Origin: Panicum virgatum
Lineage: Eukaryota > Streptophyta > Magnoliopsida > Poales > Poaceae
Length of the DNA: 64,000 nucleotides
NCBI RefSeq assembly: GCF_016808335.1
Contig: NC_053144.1
Coordinates: forward strand, 68,743,400 to 68,807,399
Reading direction: 5' to 3'
Made by a program: the position numbers and the translations under genes. Each line of letters starts with the position of its first letter. The first letter of the stretch is position 1. The notes below the pieces were generated by a model that was not told where the DNA came from, made no database searches, and worked only from the letters and a program-made list of their open reading frames with translations. Shown piece after piece: positions 17,163-27,945 of this stretch.

Positions 17163-17198
17163 TTTTTTTTTGAAACGATTTTTTTTTTTTTGAAACGA
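17163..17198. mobile_element. Tail-only insertion with 12-bp duplication
   Basis: A 36-bp insert consists of two copies of an oligo-T run ending in GAAACGA. It is flanked by the perfect direct repeat GACGATCTTACT (17151-17162 and 17199-17210). This is what a retroposition event truncated to its tail would leave; repair-derived filler DNA is the alternative. Confidence 0.55.
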
Positions 17199-17210
17199 GA
17201 CGATCTTACT

Positions 17211-18758
17211 CTTCGAGTCTCAACGAGTTTCAGCTCTCAAAATTCATACATAAGTTAACACACAATAATAAAAAAATAATACAAAAAGTTTGTATTTGAC
17301 GAGGAGCGTGCAATTTGAAATTTAGAGTGAAGGTATGTGGCAAGTGTTACGGTATCAAATAGTGTTAATAGTAACAAAGAAGGTTTGTATTTGACGAGTG
17401 GCGCACAATTTAAAACTTAGAGTGGAGGTACATGGCAATAGATTTGATGGATCATACTATCCAAATTAGATGCTACGTCGTATGGATAATTTGAAGTGTA
17501 ACGATTTACATACGTTACTTGCAGAAACGAATAATAGTAACGGAGGATGTTACGGCTTGAGCGTCACCGCACGCACGCAATACAATATTTTATCTGAATC
17601 CAAGTACGTGCAAAGTGAATTTGGTTATGTGTAAAAGTTAGGCTATCCCAACTTAGATATTATGTGACGTGTCTATATATCTTCAATTCTAACGGCCTAA
17701 TACGGTTACTAAAATACAAGAGCAACGTCAATAGCAATGGACAAAATTTGGATTAGCACGATGACACATTTAACATCGGATCCAATTTAAAACACGTGGC
17801 GCTTTTACAATACCAATAGATCAGGCATAAACCACATTCCCTATAAACCATATTCTCTATTCAACGGATGCTATTGAAAAACATTCCGTATAGATTGTTT
17901 GAAATGCCGCGGGCTTTGCTTTCTAAAGATTCTCCACTTTTTGTTCTTTTTTCCCCGGCTCCAGCGCTGGTGATTTTGGGGCCGTCTTGGCAGCAGCGAT
18001 TGGCTAGAGATGTCGCCTACATTTGGAAAAAAAACATTCAACACTTATGTGTGTATTAGTTTGCAAGGATAAGAGAATTACCATTTGTGTTGAGTAGGAG
18101 TACAATGTTTAGTACTCCATGAGCACGCTGCTGGGGTCAACGGTTTTCTTGGATGTTTTCATACTGTGTACGTACACACCGATTGACGGGTTCCAAAGCA
18201 AAAAAGACAAGCCCGCCGTACGCAGGTTGGGACGTCGTGGCCGGACAGGGAACGAGCCGAGCGCGCCACGCAAAACTGTCTGCCCGGATTGCGCGTCAGG
18301 CTGCCGGAGCCAACCATCCGGGGGGGGCCTGGGGCTGGCTGGAGGTGCCGTGCGCCGCGCGCCCCCGAGGCCGGAAACCGCCGTCAGCGGCAGCGCCCCC
18401 GCGCATCCGGCGACCGTGTCGCCGCGGTGCCAGGGTCTCCGCGCAACCTTTTGGCGACACGCACGACACGGCCGTCGCCGTAGACATGGCCGTCGCGGCA
18501 TTTTTAGCCCTTTTCCCCCTCTTTCGGTGAAAATGAAAAAAAAAACACACCCATAGGCCTTTTCCCGGGTCAGAGGAGCGGTTGCTGTGAGTTGTGCCAC
18601 TGCAATGCATAAGCGAAGCAATTGGTAAAAAGCTGCTAAGAAAACAGATTCGATTGCTGTGAATGCCTGCTAAAACTGAAGGGCGTCGCCTGAAGCATGG
18701 AAACGGCTGGAGCTGACAGAATGATTTCCTTTGCTACTGTATGCCTCAAGCGAAATGT
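17211..18758. other. Intergenic, no supported gene
   Basis: The sequence is AT-rich to about 17900, then has a GC-rich block (about 18190-18500) open in several frames on both strands. None of those frames resembles a family. Phrases such as TTTGTATTTGACGAG and GCGCAATTT recur twice near 17290 and 17385, suggesting a decayed tandem duplication. Confidence 0.45.
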
Positions 18759-18761
18759 TTA

Positions 18762-19115
18762 GGCCGTGTTTAATTCCGTTGCAAATTTTTTTTGCAAAGT
18801 AATCTTACTAATTTGAAGTACTAAATGAAGTATATTTATTAAATTTTTTACACAGATGTGTTGTAAATCGCGAGACGAATCTAATGATGCTAATCAATCC
18901 AAGATTAACTAACAATTAGCGAATGGTTACTGTAGCATCACTGTTGCAAATCATGGATTAATTAGGCTAATTAGATTCGTCTCGCGATTTACAGTCCATC
19001 CATGCAAAAAGTTTTGTAAATAGACTTCATTTAGTATTCCATATATATGTCGAAACATTTGATGTGACATTTTTTTACGTTTACGGAGTTTACGGTGTCG
19101 GATCTAAACAGAGCC
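18762..19115. mobile_element. Tourist-like MITE with TTA duplication
   Basis: 354 bp. Left end GGCCGTGTTTAATT; the right end reads GGCTCTGTTTAGAT on the opposite strand. It is flanked by TTA (18759-18761, 19116-19118), the PIF/Harbinger target. The inner body (GATTCGTCTCGCGATTTACA and its inverse, TACTGTAGCATCACTGTTGC) is shared with the copies at 3344 and 19889. Confidence 0.85.
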
Positions 19116-19578
19116 TTAGTACTTAGTAGGAGTTTAAAGCGAAACATACGTCTTACACCATCTCCTTTTTTGGTGCCGGGTCAAAAGAACGGTTGCCATG
19201 GGGTCTGCAACTGAAATGCATAAACGAAGCACCAAGTAAAAACCTGCTAGAAAAGCTTTGAATGGATGTAAATACCTGCTACAAGTGAAGAGCACTGGAA
19301 TATCTGTAGCAGACACAATTATTTTCTTTTCTTTTCTATTTATGCCTGAGCGAAATGTTGAAATGTTTGGTAGGACATAGTACAGCTACTTTTATTTTGC
19401 TCCTCCCACAAACTAAAATTGATATAGTAAATCGAGAAACCGTTTCAAAACAAATCAACAAAGACGTGATGGGTCCGAGGAAGGAGTCCGAACAGCAAGA
19501 CAGCTAGCTAGCTCTCGAGTCTTGAGAACCCTGGACCCCAAGCTTTGTGAAAACACCTGCGCTGCACCTGAACTAGAC

Positions 19579-19594
19579 CTTTTTTTTTCGAAAG
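19579..19594. mobile_element. Tail-only insertion with 13-bp duplication
   Basis: A 16-bp insert, CTTTTTTTTTCGAAAG, sits between two perfect copies of ACCTGAACTAGAC (19566-19578, 19595-19607). The T-run followed by CG is the complement of the CG plus oligo-A tail seen on the LINE end at 33579. Confidence 0.6.
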
Positions 19595-19888
19595 ACCTGA
19601 ACTAGACTTTTGAATTCCACGATCCACACGCAGCAGAAAGTACTACTAGCTTCCACAAGAATGAGGGCGATTTGTTTAACGAGTCAACCGCGATACCGGA
19701 ACAGTTCAATTCCTGAGTCTCCCGGGTGACCTCGCTTGACCTGCTGACCCGGTCAGGTCAGTCACCGCCACGGCAATGGTTCCGCAGCTGGCCTTCGGTT
19801 TGAACCTGTGTGTACGCAGCAGCCCCCAAAGCAAACCGTGTCCAGGTTTCGCGTTTCGGTTTCCACACTGTCGCGGGTAACTGATAAA

Positions 19889-20265
19889 GGTCCTGTTCAG
19901 TTGAAACGCAAAAAAAAATTCGAAAGAATCTTACTAATTTGAAATACTAAATAAAATCTATTTACAAAATTTTTTGTACAGATGGGTTGTAAATCGTGAG
20001 ACGAACCTAATGATGCTAATTAATCCATGATTAATTCATAATTAGCTGGTGGTACGGTAACATCATTGTTGCAAATCATAGATTAAGTAGGCTCATTAGA
20101 TTCGTCTCGCGATTTACAGCACTGATTCGTCTCGAGATTTACAGCACATCCATGCAAAAAGTTTTGTAAATAGACTTCATTTAATACTCTATGTATGTGT
20201 CGAAATATTTGATGTGACGTTTTTTTGTGTTTACGTGGTTTATGGGGTGGGAATTAAACATGGCC
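19889..20265. mobile_element. Tourist-like MITE, internally duplicated
   Basis: Same family as 3344 and 18762. Left end GGTCCTGTTCAGTT; right end reads GGCCATGTTTAATT on the other strand. A 24-bp inner segment ending in GATTTACAGCAC occurs twice in tandem (about 20099-20122 and 20124-20147, one mismatch). A flanking trinucleotide duplication is not clear. Confidence 0.75.
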
Positions 20266-20329
20266 TGATTAACTTTCAGAAAGCAATGTGAAGCACATCA
20301 GTCGTGCTGATCCGCTGTTTTCCACCTAA

Positions 20330-20561
20330 GGCCGCGTTTAGTTCCCAAAAATTCCCAAATTTTTCCGTCACATCGAATTTTTCAACACATGCATGAAGTA
20401 TTAAATGTAGTTAAAAAAATAACTAATTACACAGTCTGACTGATTACCACGAGATGAATCTAATGACGTTAATTAATTCATAATTGGACATTAATTACCA
20501 AATAAAAACGAAACATGCTACAGTGTCGTAACCCAAAGTTTTTCGCGATCTAAACGCGGCC
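20330..20561. mobile_element. Tourist-like MITE, intact, 12-bp terminal repeats
   Basis: 232 bp with perfect 12-bp inverted ends GGCCGCGTTTAG, flanked by TAA on both sides (20327-20329, 20562-20564). Non-coding. Related copies lie at 38657 and 56755. Confidence 0.9.
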
Positions 20562-20717
20562 TAAACAATGGGGTTCACCACTGTGGCAAGTACAAGGGTG
20601 CAAGGCAGCAAGCATCCACTCCACCGACGCAGGACAGGTCGGCTCAATTTTCAATGAGGGCGGCTGACCTGGCACGCACACGGACAACGTACGCCACCAT
20701 GTCGCCGGTGTCGTCTA

Positions 20718-20952
20718 CTCCCTCCGTTCTAAAATAAATGCAATTCTAGAACTGAATATGTAAACCAAGGCTAGGTGCAAATTATCAAATTGCCCCTTGT
20801 CTTTTGTAAGAAAAATCTAGACATTAGCTTGTCTTTTATATGAGAAGTTTCCGAAAACTCCTGTCTTTTGTGATTACTTAGTCAAAATTGCATTCTTTGT
20901 AGGATAAATTTTAAATCATAAAATTGTATTTATTTTGAGACGGGTGGAGAAG
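20718..20952. mobile_element. Stowaway-like MITE
   Basis: Left end CTCCCTCCGTTCTAAAATAA; right end reads CTTCTCCACCCGTCTCAAAA on the other strand. TA duplications lie at 20716-20717 and 20953-20954. AT-rich and non-coding. Confidence 0.85.
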
Positions 20953-21154
20953 TACCGCACACGCCCAGGTCACTAGCGGTGGCAATACGGACGCGTTTAT
21001 TTTAGCGAGGAGCAGCTTTTGTTACCGCCAGGCTGCCACTGCTGCCTGCTTGCCCAGACGATCATCAGAGGACAGAGCACGCACGAACTCCATTAAAAAA
21101 AATTCAGCATCGGGCATCGGCTGCGCCGCCAGCTAGTCGCCGTCCTCGTGGTGA

Positions 21155-21497
21155 GGGCGCGTTTAGTTCCAAAAATTTTCACCTCGAAATTTATGACTCT
21201 ATCTTTATACACGTGTATGAAGTAATAAATATAGTTAAAAATAAAACTAATTGTACAGTTTGGATGTACACAGCGAGATGAATCTTTTGAGTCTAATTAG
21301 TGCATGATTAGTCATAAGTGCTACAGTAACCAACTTATGCTAATGATGCGGTCAAAGGGCTCAAAAGATTCGTCTCGCGGTTTCGAGGTAAATTCTGAAA
21401 TTAGTTTGTTAATTAGTGTCCGAAAAATCCTCCCGACATATAGTTAAACTGTTGATTTGACAACAAAAAATTTTTGGTTTGGAAACTAAACGCGCCC
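21155..21497. mobile_element. Tourist-like MITE with 15-bp ends
   Basis: 343 bp. Both ends read GGGCGCGTTTAGTT in inverted orientation, flanked by TGA on both sides (21152-21154, 21498-21500). Inner inverted arms contain AGATTCGTCTCGCGG / AGCGAGATGAATCTTTTGAG. Confidence 0.85.
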
Positions 21498-21526
21498 TGA
21501 TCTGCTTCTCTCCAAGGGTCTGTTTG

Positions 21527-21870
21527 TTTCATACTACAAAGTTCATGGTAGCCACTTTAATTATTAATTAAAGATATTAAATTATTAATTAAAGATATTA
21601 AATAAAGACAGTTTACAAAATTAACTCTAGAAGTCCTGCGCTACGAATTTGGAAGAATTTAATGAGACATTTGACTGCGTGATTAGAGGATGGTTACTGT
21701 AGCAGCACTGTAGCCAATTATCAATTAATTACTGTTATTGGATTCATCACGAAAAATTACACTCATCCCTAAAAAAATTTGTAAATAGACTTCATTAAGT
21801 ACTCCATGCAGTGAATTTTTTTTTTTGGAAATGTGCGCTCTAGGATTCCAGCGTCATACAAACAGGGACC
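21527..21870. mobile_element. Tourist-like MITE, GTTTGTTTC subfamily
   Basis: Ends GGGTCTGTTTGTTTC and, from the right, GGTCCCTGTTTGTATG. A 21-bp segment beginning TTATTAATTAAAG is perfectly duplicated in tandem at 21561-21581 and 21582-21602. The body (TACTGTAGCAGCACTGTAGCC, AAATAGACTTCATTAAGTAC) links it to the element near 62770. Confidence 0.65.
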
Positions 21871-22974
21871 GTCTGCCTCCTGGTGTGCCCTAGACCTAGA
21901 GCCACCAAAAGGTTTCTCCTCCTTCATCGAAGAGATTGATGAATTCCACTGGCAGTGCTCACGTGCGCTGAGGCAGTGACAGCCCTAGTTAAGCTTAAAC
22001 AATAATAGTGACTAGTGAGTCTGAGGTGGCGGAACATTACAGTAAGCTGCCACGGATTCTTGGATGGCTTCCAAGTGGTCTCATAATTTATTGGCTACTA
22101 CTTGGGGATTATTCAGACCCTCATCAGAGCCGTCCGTAATGGACTAGCGTGGCACGGGACCGGGGGTGCATGTTGATTTTACTCCTTGTGGTATGCTGTA
22201 GCACGTGCTGATTCGTGGCAGGCTATGATTAATCAAGGTGCTAATTGTGCTACTAGGAGTAGCTTACATGCATAACACGGCGCATTCTTGTCTTTCTTGC
22301 ATGCTTGAGTTTTTCTTTTCTTCTGTACCGTACTCCTATTGCCTCTTTTTTTGGAGATACTAGAGAATTACCATTGGAGTGAGCCTAGCTCCTCGATTTA
22401 CTTGCTGCTTCCCTTAACAACCACCTCATCTACTGCTAGAAAAAAGAGAGTTAAAAGTACTATCGGGGTGAGAAATCACACACAATTTAGGTGACGGAAA
22501 ACTAATCCAATGTTCAGAGAGTAATTAAGGACTAGTACTACAATGTTGTATATAACTTGAAAAGAAATACTCGGTTATTTAAATTAAACAACGATCATAT
22601 CGAGTACCTGATTGTCCAGCTTAATTACGCGATGCTCCGTGTATTGTCTTTTAGCACTGATCTGAACCGTGAAACATCTGCCACGACAACATCGATCTTA
22701 AATTAGATTTAGAGATGTGCTCCCACTTTACACACAAGTGGGCGCTAATTAACTTGCTCAGAAAGCTCCGACGAACATCGGTGGCAGCTGACGTGAGGGA
22801 GATCGAGATCAACAAAGTCTGGTGATGATGATTAAAGCGAATGTGATCTGAAAAAGGGGGGAAAATGCGTAAAGGTTATACTAGTACTACTTACTGGCGG
22901 ACACTGGACGACGTTACTAATGCAAAGCTCCTGGTACAGTACATCCTAGGAGCCATCTCTTTCTGATTGTACGT
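21871..22974. other. Intergenic, no supported gene
   Basis: AT-rich sequence without conserved frames. I recognise no repeat in it. Confidence 0.45.
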
Positions 22975-22982
22975 GTGCCGAC

Positions 22983-23495
22983 CAGGGTTTAATTAACCAA
23001 CCGGTCCGGTCAAACCGGCGGGGTCCGGTACCGGTATATCGGATCGGTTTGGCCGGAAACCGGTAGAAACCGGTCAAATTCAAATTTGAATTCAAAAAAC
23101 TCAGTTCAACCGGTTCGTACCGGTATACCGGCCGGTTTGATCGGTTTGAATTCAAATCCAAATTTAAAATCGCATGTGTAACCGGTTTGGAACGGTATAC
23201 CGACCAGTTTGACCGGTTTACCAAGTGGGTCTTAATGTGCCGTCTCATTTTTTTTCCTTTTTTTGTTTAACTTTAAATGCCCGAAAAGTATGTTAAACGA
23301 ACGAATTTTTTAGAAGATTTGACACCATTAGATTCGTCGCACCTTGAAATATTTTTAGGAATTTTTTGGGAATTTTTTATTTTTTGAATTCAAATTTGAA
23401 TTTTGAATTTGGAATGGTTTGGTACCGACCCAAACCGGAACCGGACCGGACCGGTTTGACCGCCGGACCGGTTCCCACCGGTTTTGTAAACCCTG
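22983..23495. mobile_element. Non-autonomous hAT-type element with 8-bp TSD
   Basis: The ends are CAGGGTTTAATTAACC and, inverted, CAGGGTTTACAAAACCGGTG. CAGGG is the usual hAT terminus. The perfect 8-bp duplication GTGCCGAC flanks it (22975-22982, 23496-23503). The 513-bp body is unusual: it is packed with ACCGGT and CCGGTTTGACCGG phrases, palindromic at many scales, plus AATTCAAATTTGAATTC palindromes. No transposase. Confidence 0.88.
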
Positions 23496-23902
23496 GTGCC
23501 GACATCGTAGATAGAGCAATCGACGACGGAGCGGAGTTTGCGACGGCACCTGATTCGCGTTGCACCACACATTAGTGCCGCCGACTATTATTGCAGGCCG
23601 CAGATGCATCCCACGGAGAGGGAGAGGAGACGATCGAGCGAGTTCAGACTTCACTTCAGACGCATCTTTTTCCTTGCTTTGCCTTTTCTTTTTCTCGTCA
23701 AAATTCCACGCTCTATCTTTCTCTCATGATTAGTCCAGCACGTTTCCTTTCAGTGTTTGAGATCTATCTCTTTTAACTTATATTGAATCTGTAAGTTTTT
23801 GGACCTGCTTCTCCTTGCTTAAATAACATAGTAGTGCTTCTGCAAAATTTTCAAAAAAAAATCACACTCTAATAAGTACTCCCTTTAGTTTTTTTTAAAG
23901 TA

Positions 23903-24045
23903 CTCCATCCGTTCCAAAATGTAGGTCTTTTTGAATTTTCTAAATTTATAGTGTTTGCTATGCACCTAGATATAACACATGCCTAAATACAAAACAAAAT
24001 ATATAAATCGAGAAAAATCAAAATGACCTATATTTTGGAAGGGAG
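23903..24045. mobile_element. Stowaway MITE
   Basis: 143 bp, ends CTCCATCCGTTCCAAAATGT and, inverted, CTCCCTTCCAAAATATAGGT. TA duplications lie at 23901-23902 and 24046-24047. Confidence 0.88.
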
Positions 24046-24194
24046 TAAGTACTACAGTAACTAGCACTAAAGCCGGCGCTGAATCTCCGATCCCCCACCA
24101 GAAAATAAAGGATGCACGCGGTTATTAGCAGCAGCAAATCCGATCGAGTCAATGATTATTAAGCAGGATGAGAAATCACAGCTGATCGATACTA

Positions 24195-24451
24195 CTCCCT
24201 CCTTCCCCGTTTATAAGGCATGGTGGAACATGACACGGTCTTCTAAACAACACTTTGACCATTTATTTATCATATATTATATCACTTTTGATTATAAACT
24301 TATAATCATTGTAAAATATATTTGATTATGAATCCAATTATATGAAATTTGCATTATAAAAATAAAATTTTAATAGTCAAATTATTGGTCAAAGATGACA
24401 AGGTTTGAATCTTGATATACGTGTATGCCTTATAAACAGGGAAGGAGGGAG
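24195..24451. mobile_element. Stowaway-like MITE
   Basis: 257 bp, ends CTCCCTCCTTCCCCGTTTAT and, inverted, CTCCCTCCTTCCCTGTTTAT (nearly perfect). TA duplications lie at 24193-24194 and 24452-24453. Confidence 0.88.
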
Positions 24452-24453
24452 TA

Positions 24454-25325
24454 CTTAAGAGCAGGACAAGGACATGTACCGAAGCACCACACAAGCACAC
24501 TCCCGCTTGCATGCCGGGCAGGTATGTAGATAGACCAGGGACGGGCAGGTGCCATTCCGGAAAGCCAAAGCGGCCGGAAAGGGTTGGGTTGCGGCTGCAG
24601 GTGCTCATCTACGCGGGATTCGCTGACAACGCCCAGCCGCCGCCGCCACGCCCTTTCTTCCGTCCCATTTTCCACCATCAGCGCGTGCTCTGCTCTCGCT
24701 CTCGGTACGCAACGCCACCCAGGTTCTGTACGTGGCACAAGGCATCGGCAGGCCCAGGTCCGGCACCACTGGGATGTGATGTGACCGGTGACCACAGCAG
24801 CACTGTACTGTGCAGCACCGCCATGTTTTCCGGCGGTCTGTACCGTGCTGTACAACTGCTGCTTGTGCTTGCTGTCCTCCCTCCCCCCTCTCGGTCACGG
24901 GCTGACTCGTGCGTGCGTGCGTGCACGCGGCCCACTCACAACTTGAGACTTTGCAACACCCATCGTACTAACTCCAAATGAGGCCCAAAGAAAAGGGCTT
25001 CTCCGCATCGTTAAAGGATTTTTTGTCCTAAGAAAAGGAAAAAGGATTTGGGAGGGAAAGAAAAAGGAAACGCAAGAGATTGTAATCCCCAAAGACAACC
25101 ATGTTGCTACGTGTGGGAACATTGGGAAAGTACCATGTGGCATGCGCCTAAGGTCTCCTGTTCGACTAGTGTACGTGTGGCTAGTCTGATTGAGGCGCGC
25201 CAGCCAGCCACCATCGCGTCGCGTTTGCGTCCCACGTCGTCGAGGGGTCGGTCGGTCATGTACCTACTCAGTACTCATGTGTCCTATCTCGTCTCATCCT
25301 CGATCCACAACGCTATGTGCACAAA
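24454..25325. other. Intergenic, no supported gene
   Basis: GC-richer sequence with overlapping frames on both strands that match nothing recognisable. A short CGTGCGTG run lies near 24908-24923. Confidence 0.4.
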
Positions 25326-25669
25326 GGCATTGTTTAGATTTGAAAACGCAAAATGTAAAATTTTTGTAAATTGCTTGTATGATGTACTAAATATAGTCAA
25401 AAAAATAAATCGCATTACACAAATGGACTGTAAATCGTGAAACGAATCTAATAAGCTAATTAGGATGTGATTAGACACTAAATTGCCACAGTAATACTAC
25501 AGTAAACAAGCTCTAATGATGGATTAATTAGACTCATTAGATTCGCCTTTTGTTTACAGACGAGATCTGTAATTAGTTTTGTGATTAATCTACATTTAAT
25601 ACTTCAAATATTGAAAATTCCCTTCCAAAAACATAAAAATACAAAATGCAAAGTGAACTAAACACACCC
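25326..25669. mobile_element. Tourist-like MITE
   Basis: Ends GGCATTGTTTAGAT and, inverted, GGGTGTGTTTAGTT. AAA occurs on both sides. The body shares GTAAATCG...ACGAATCTAAT and TTAGATTCG with the other family members. Confidence 0.65.
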
Positions 25670-25768
25670 AAAGTTTTGGTCTGGATTGTCTCCCGCCCAT
25701 GTCGTGTCGTCTCGTCTCGTCTCGTCTGGGCTTCTGATCGCAGGCCCCTGTATGTCCCGTCTGGCAGA

Positions 25769-26430
25769 GCGGTTTTTTCTTTTTTTATATTTAAAAAAAT
25801 TAAAATTTCAAAAATATATGTCCGTTTTGGAAAATTTCAAAAATATACCCCGGTCACCCTATGGGGGGCGACAGGGCTCAAATGTAATTTTTATCTTCTT
25901 CAAATTTGCAACAAAGTTCCTGGAGAAAAAAAAGAGGGGGCCTGTCGCCCCCCCAACGGGCGACAGGCCCCTGTCGCCCACCCCAGGGGCGACCGACCAG
26001 TGGGCCCAGCCTACAGGCGCCAGGGGGCCGGTCGCCCCTCCCGCGGGCGACTGGGGGTCTGTCGCCCCCCCCCCCCCCCAGGGCGACCGGGTCAGTCCTC
26101 CCTATATAAGGCCTCCCCCTCTCATTCCCTCCTCATTTGACCTCAAAAAATCCACCAAAAATCCAGAAAAAAGAGAGGGGTAAGGAGAAGGGAAGCGGCG
26201 AAGCTCTGCCGAATTCCGCACTTGTGATCTACAGGTAACTTCTGTATAAATTCGTTGATATTGTATAACAATTTAATTTAATTAGTGGATTAGCTGAATT
26301 AGATTTGATGCTTTAGAACACTGGTTTAGTATTACAATTTGAGTACTATTACAGACTTTTTCAAATAAAATAATTATACATTAGAATAGAATTATGACAG
26401 TACATTATTGATATTGCAGTATAAGACAAT
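25769..26430 (+). repeat. Left terminal inverted repeat of the MULE
   Basis: Pairs with 31566-32157. In order it holds an AT-rich end, a GTCGCC/GGGCGAC-rich section (about 25860-26095) with several short inverted repeats, a TATA box (26103), a short leader exon ending at a CTACAG|GTAACTTC donor, and an AT-rich intron ending at TATTGCAG (about 26419). Promoter, first exon and leader intron therefore lie within the repeat. Confidence 0.88.
26103..26110 (+). promoter_or_regulatory. TATA box in the left MULE repeat
   Basis: TATATAAG in the repeat drives inward transcription towards 26534. The matching site in the right repeat has decayed to CTATTTTAG. Confidence 0.6.
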
Positions 26431-26533
26431 AGAATTATGACAGTACCTATATTTTCACGCATCGATTTGGTATACGATATGTGCATTGCTTAAATCATTG
26501 TTTTTTTATTTGGCGCACCACACAATAGCGCCA

Positions 26534-27061
26534 ATGTCTTCGTCAGGATCAACCTACATTCCGTGGAGCAAGTGTAAAGCCACCGTACCCGAAGGAATTG
26601 ATGTGCCAATGTGCTTCTGCAGTTCGTTATGCAAGTTCATGCAATCTGAGGTTTTAGGAGATGACTACGGCATGAGGTTCTTTATGTGTGAGAACTACGA
26701 ATATGATCCACCTAAGCGATACAGCAAAGACCGGGCCAAGGTAGCAGGAGAACATACGCTATTTTTCTCTGTGACCTAACATTGAGTTATGATTCTAACT
26801 TGTGTTGGACAAAGTCTCCTCCGCCTCTTTGTGAGCAAGGTGGGCTGCAGAACGTTGGCGCCGAATGAAGCACGAGGAACAGCAAGAGGAGAAGCGCAAG
26901 AAAGAGCAAGAAGAGATCCGCAAGAGGATTGAGGAGGTGGATCGTAAGGCGGCGGCCGAACGTGAAGCTGACAGGGAGAGAAAGCGAGAGAGGGCACGCC
27001 GTGCGAAGGAAGCCGGGGCCGAAGCAATTAGGAAGGGCAAATATCCTAGGTGCACTCAGTA
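26534..27061 (+). pseudogene. Degraded GRF-type zinc-finger/coiled-coil gene of the MULE
   Basis: From ATG 26534 the frame reads a cysteine-bearing module (YIPWSKCKATVP, MCFCSSLCKFMQSE, GMRFFMCENYEYDPP), typical of GRF-like fingers carried by grass transposons. It ends at a plausible donor after RAK (26740). The next recognisable coding parts are SPPPLCE (about 26814-26834), then in another frame RWRRMKHEEQQEEKRKKEQE followed by a highly charged coiled coil to the stop at 27059-27061. The stretch that should link PPPLC to the coiled coil is missing and the frames do not join, so the gene is probably broken by a deletion. It is led by the promoter in the left repeat. Confidence 0.6.
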
Positions 27062-27880
27062 GAGTAGTACCATGTAATCCCGGCATTTTACATTCCATAA
27101 GGCATGGTAGGTTTAGATGCAACAAGAAATTATCTTGTCGCGTGCACATGCCACTACAATTAGTTGTTTATGTTTTAAGTTGAGAGCTTAACTTTGTGTG
27201 TTGTAGCCTTTACCATTAATTTGTAGTTATAGCCGGGAGTCTATGAAATCTTTGAACTTGTCCTTAATATTTTAGGAGCTTTTCATATCACTAGAATACT
27301 AAAAAACACACATTTTATTAATATAACGATAAGAATTAAGAACTAAGAAATACATCGGGGTCTGCTACTAAAAAGCACACATTTTCATGTCACTAGAATA
27401 CTAAAAAGCATCCGGAGACCTCACCCGCCAATGATGATGACGACTACATGCTCGAATAGCTCAAAATAAGAACCATAGTGTATCTAGCTGCGAGTACGAG
27501 ATCACAGGTTGCCACTGCTCAGCACGGCGATCACGGGTTTCAAATAGCAGTGCTCTTCCACCATTTCAAATAGATGTGACAAGACGGCAACCACACCAGC
27601 TCACCTTCAAAGCAGTCTCTCTGGCGAGGACGACGGACCTGTCATTCTACAGCGAAGGTCTGTGGCGTGTAGTGGGGAAGGCGGCATCTAGGCGCGATCG
27701 ACCGAGCGGCAGCAATATAGTGCTGTGAGTCTGCATGCACAGAGATGCATCGAGTAGTCATTTCGAGCATCGAATCTAGCCTTTTCAATATTAGGTCAGC
27801 TAGCCTCTTCACTGTGTTGTCATGTAGGTTTTTTAGGTGCATTTACACTCCACACTCCGGGTATCAGACCTTTGTGCGCC
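27062..27880. other. MULE interior between genes
   Basis: AT-rich trailer of the left gene and upstream region of the next. The phrase CACTAGAATACTAAAAA occurs twice (about 27290 and 27392). No coding signal. Confidence 0.4.
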
Positions 27881-27888
27881 TATAAATA
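27881..27888 (+). promoter_or_regulatory. TATA box of the inner GRF gene
   Basis: TATAAATA, 65 bases before the ATG at 27946, with a short leader rich in CAAACACC-like sequence. Confidence 0.65.
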
Positions 27889-27945
27889 CTCCCAAGTTTG
27901 TGAACTCCCAGCACAACTCAAACACCAAATCTCATTGTATACCCA

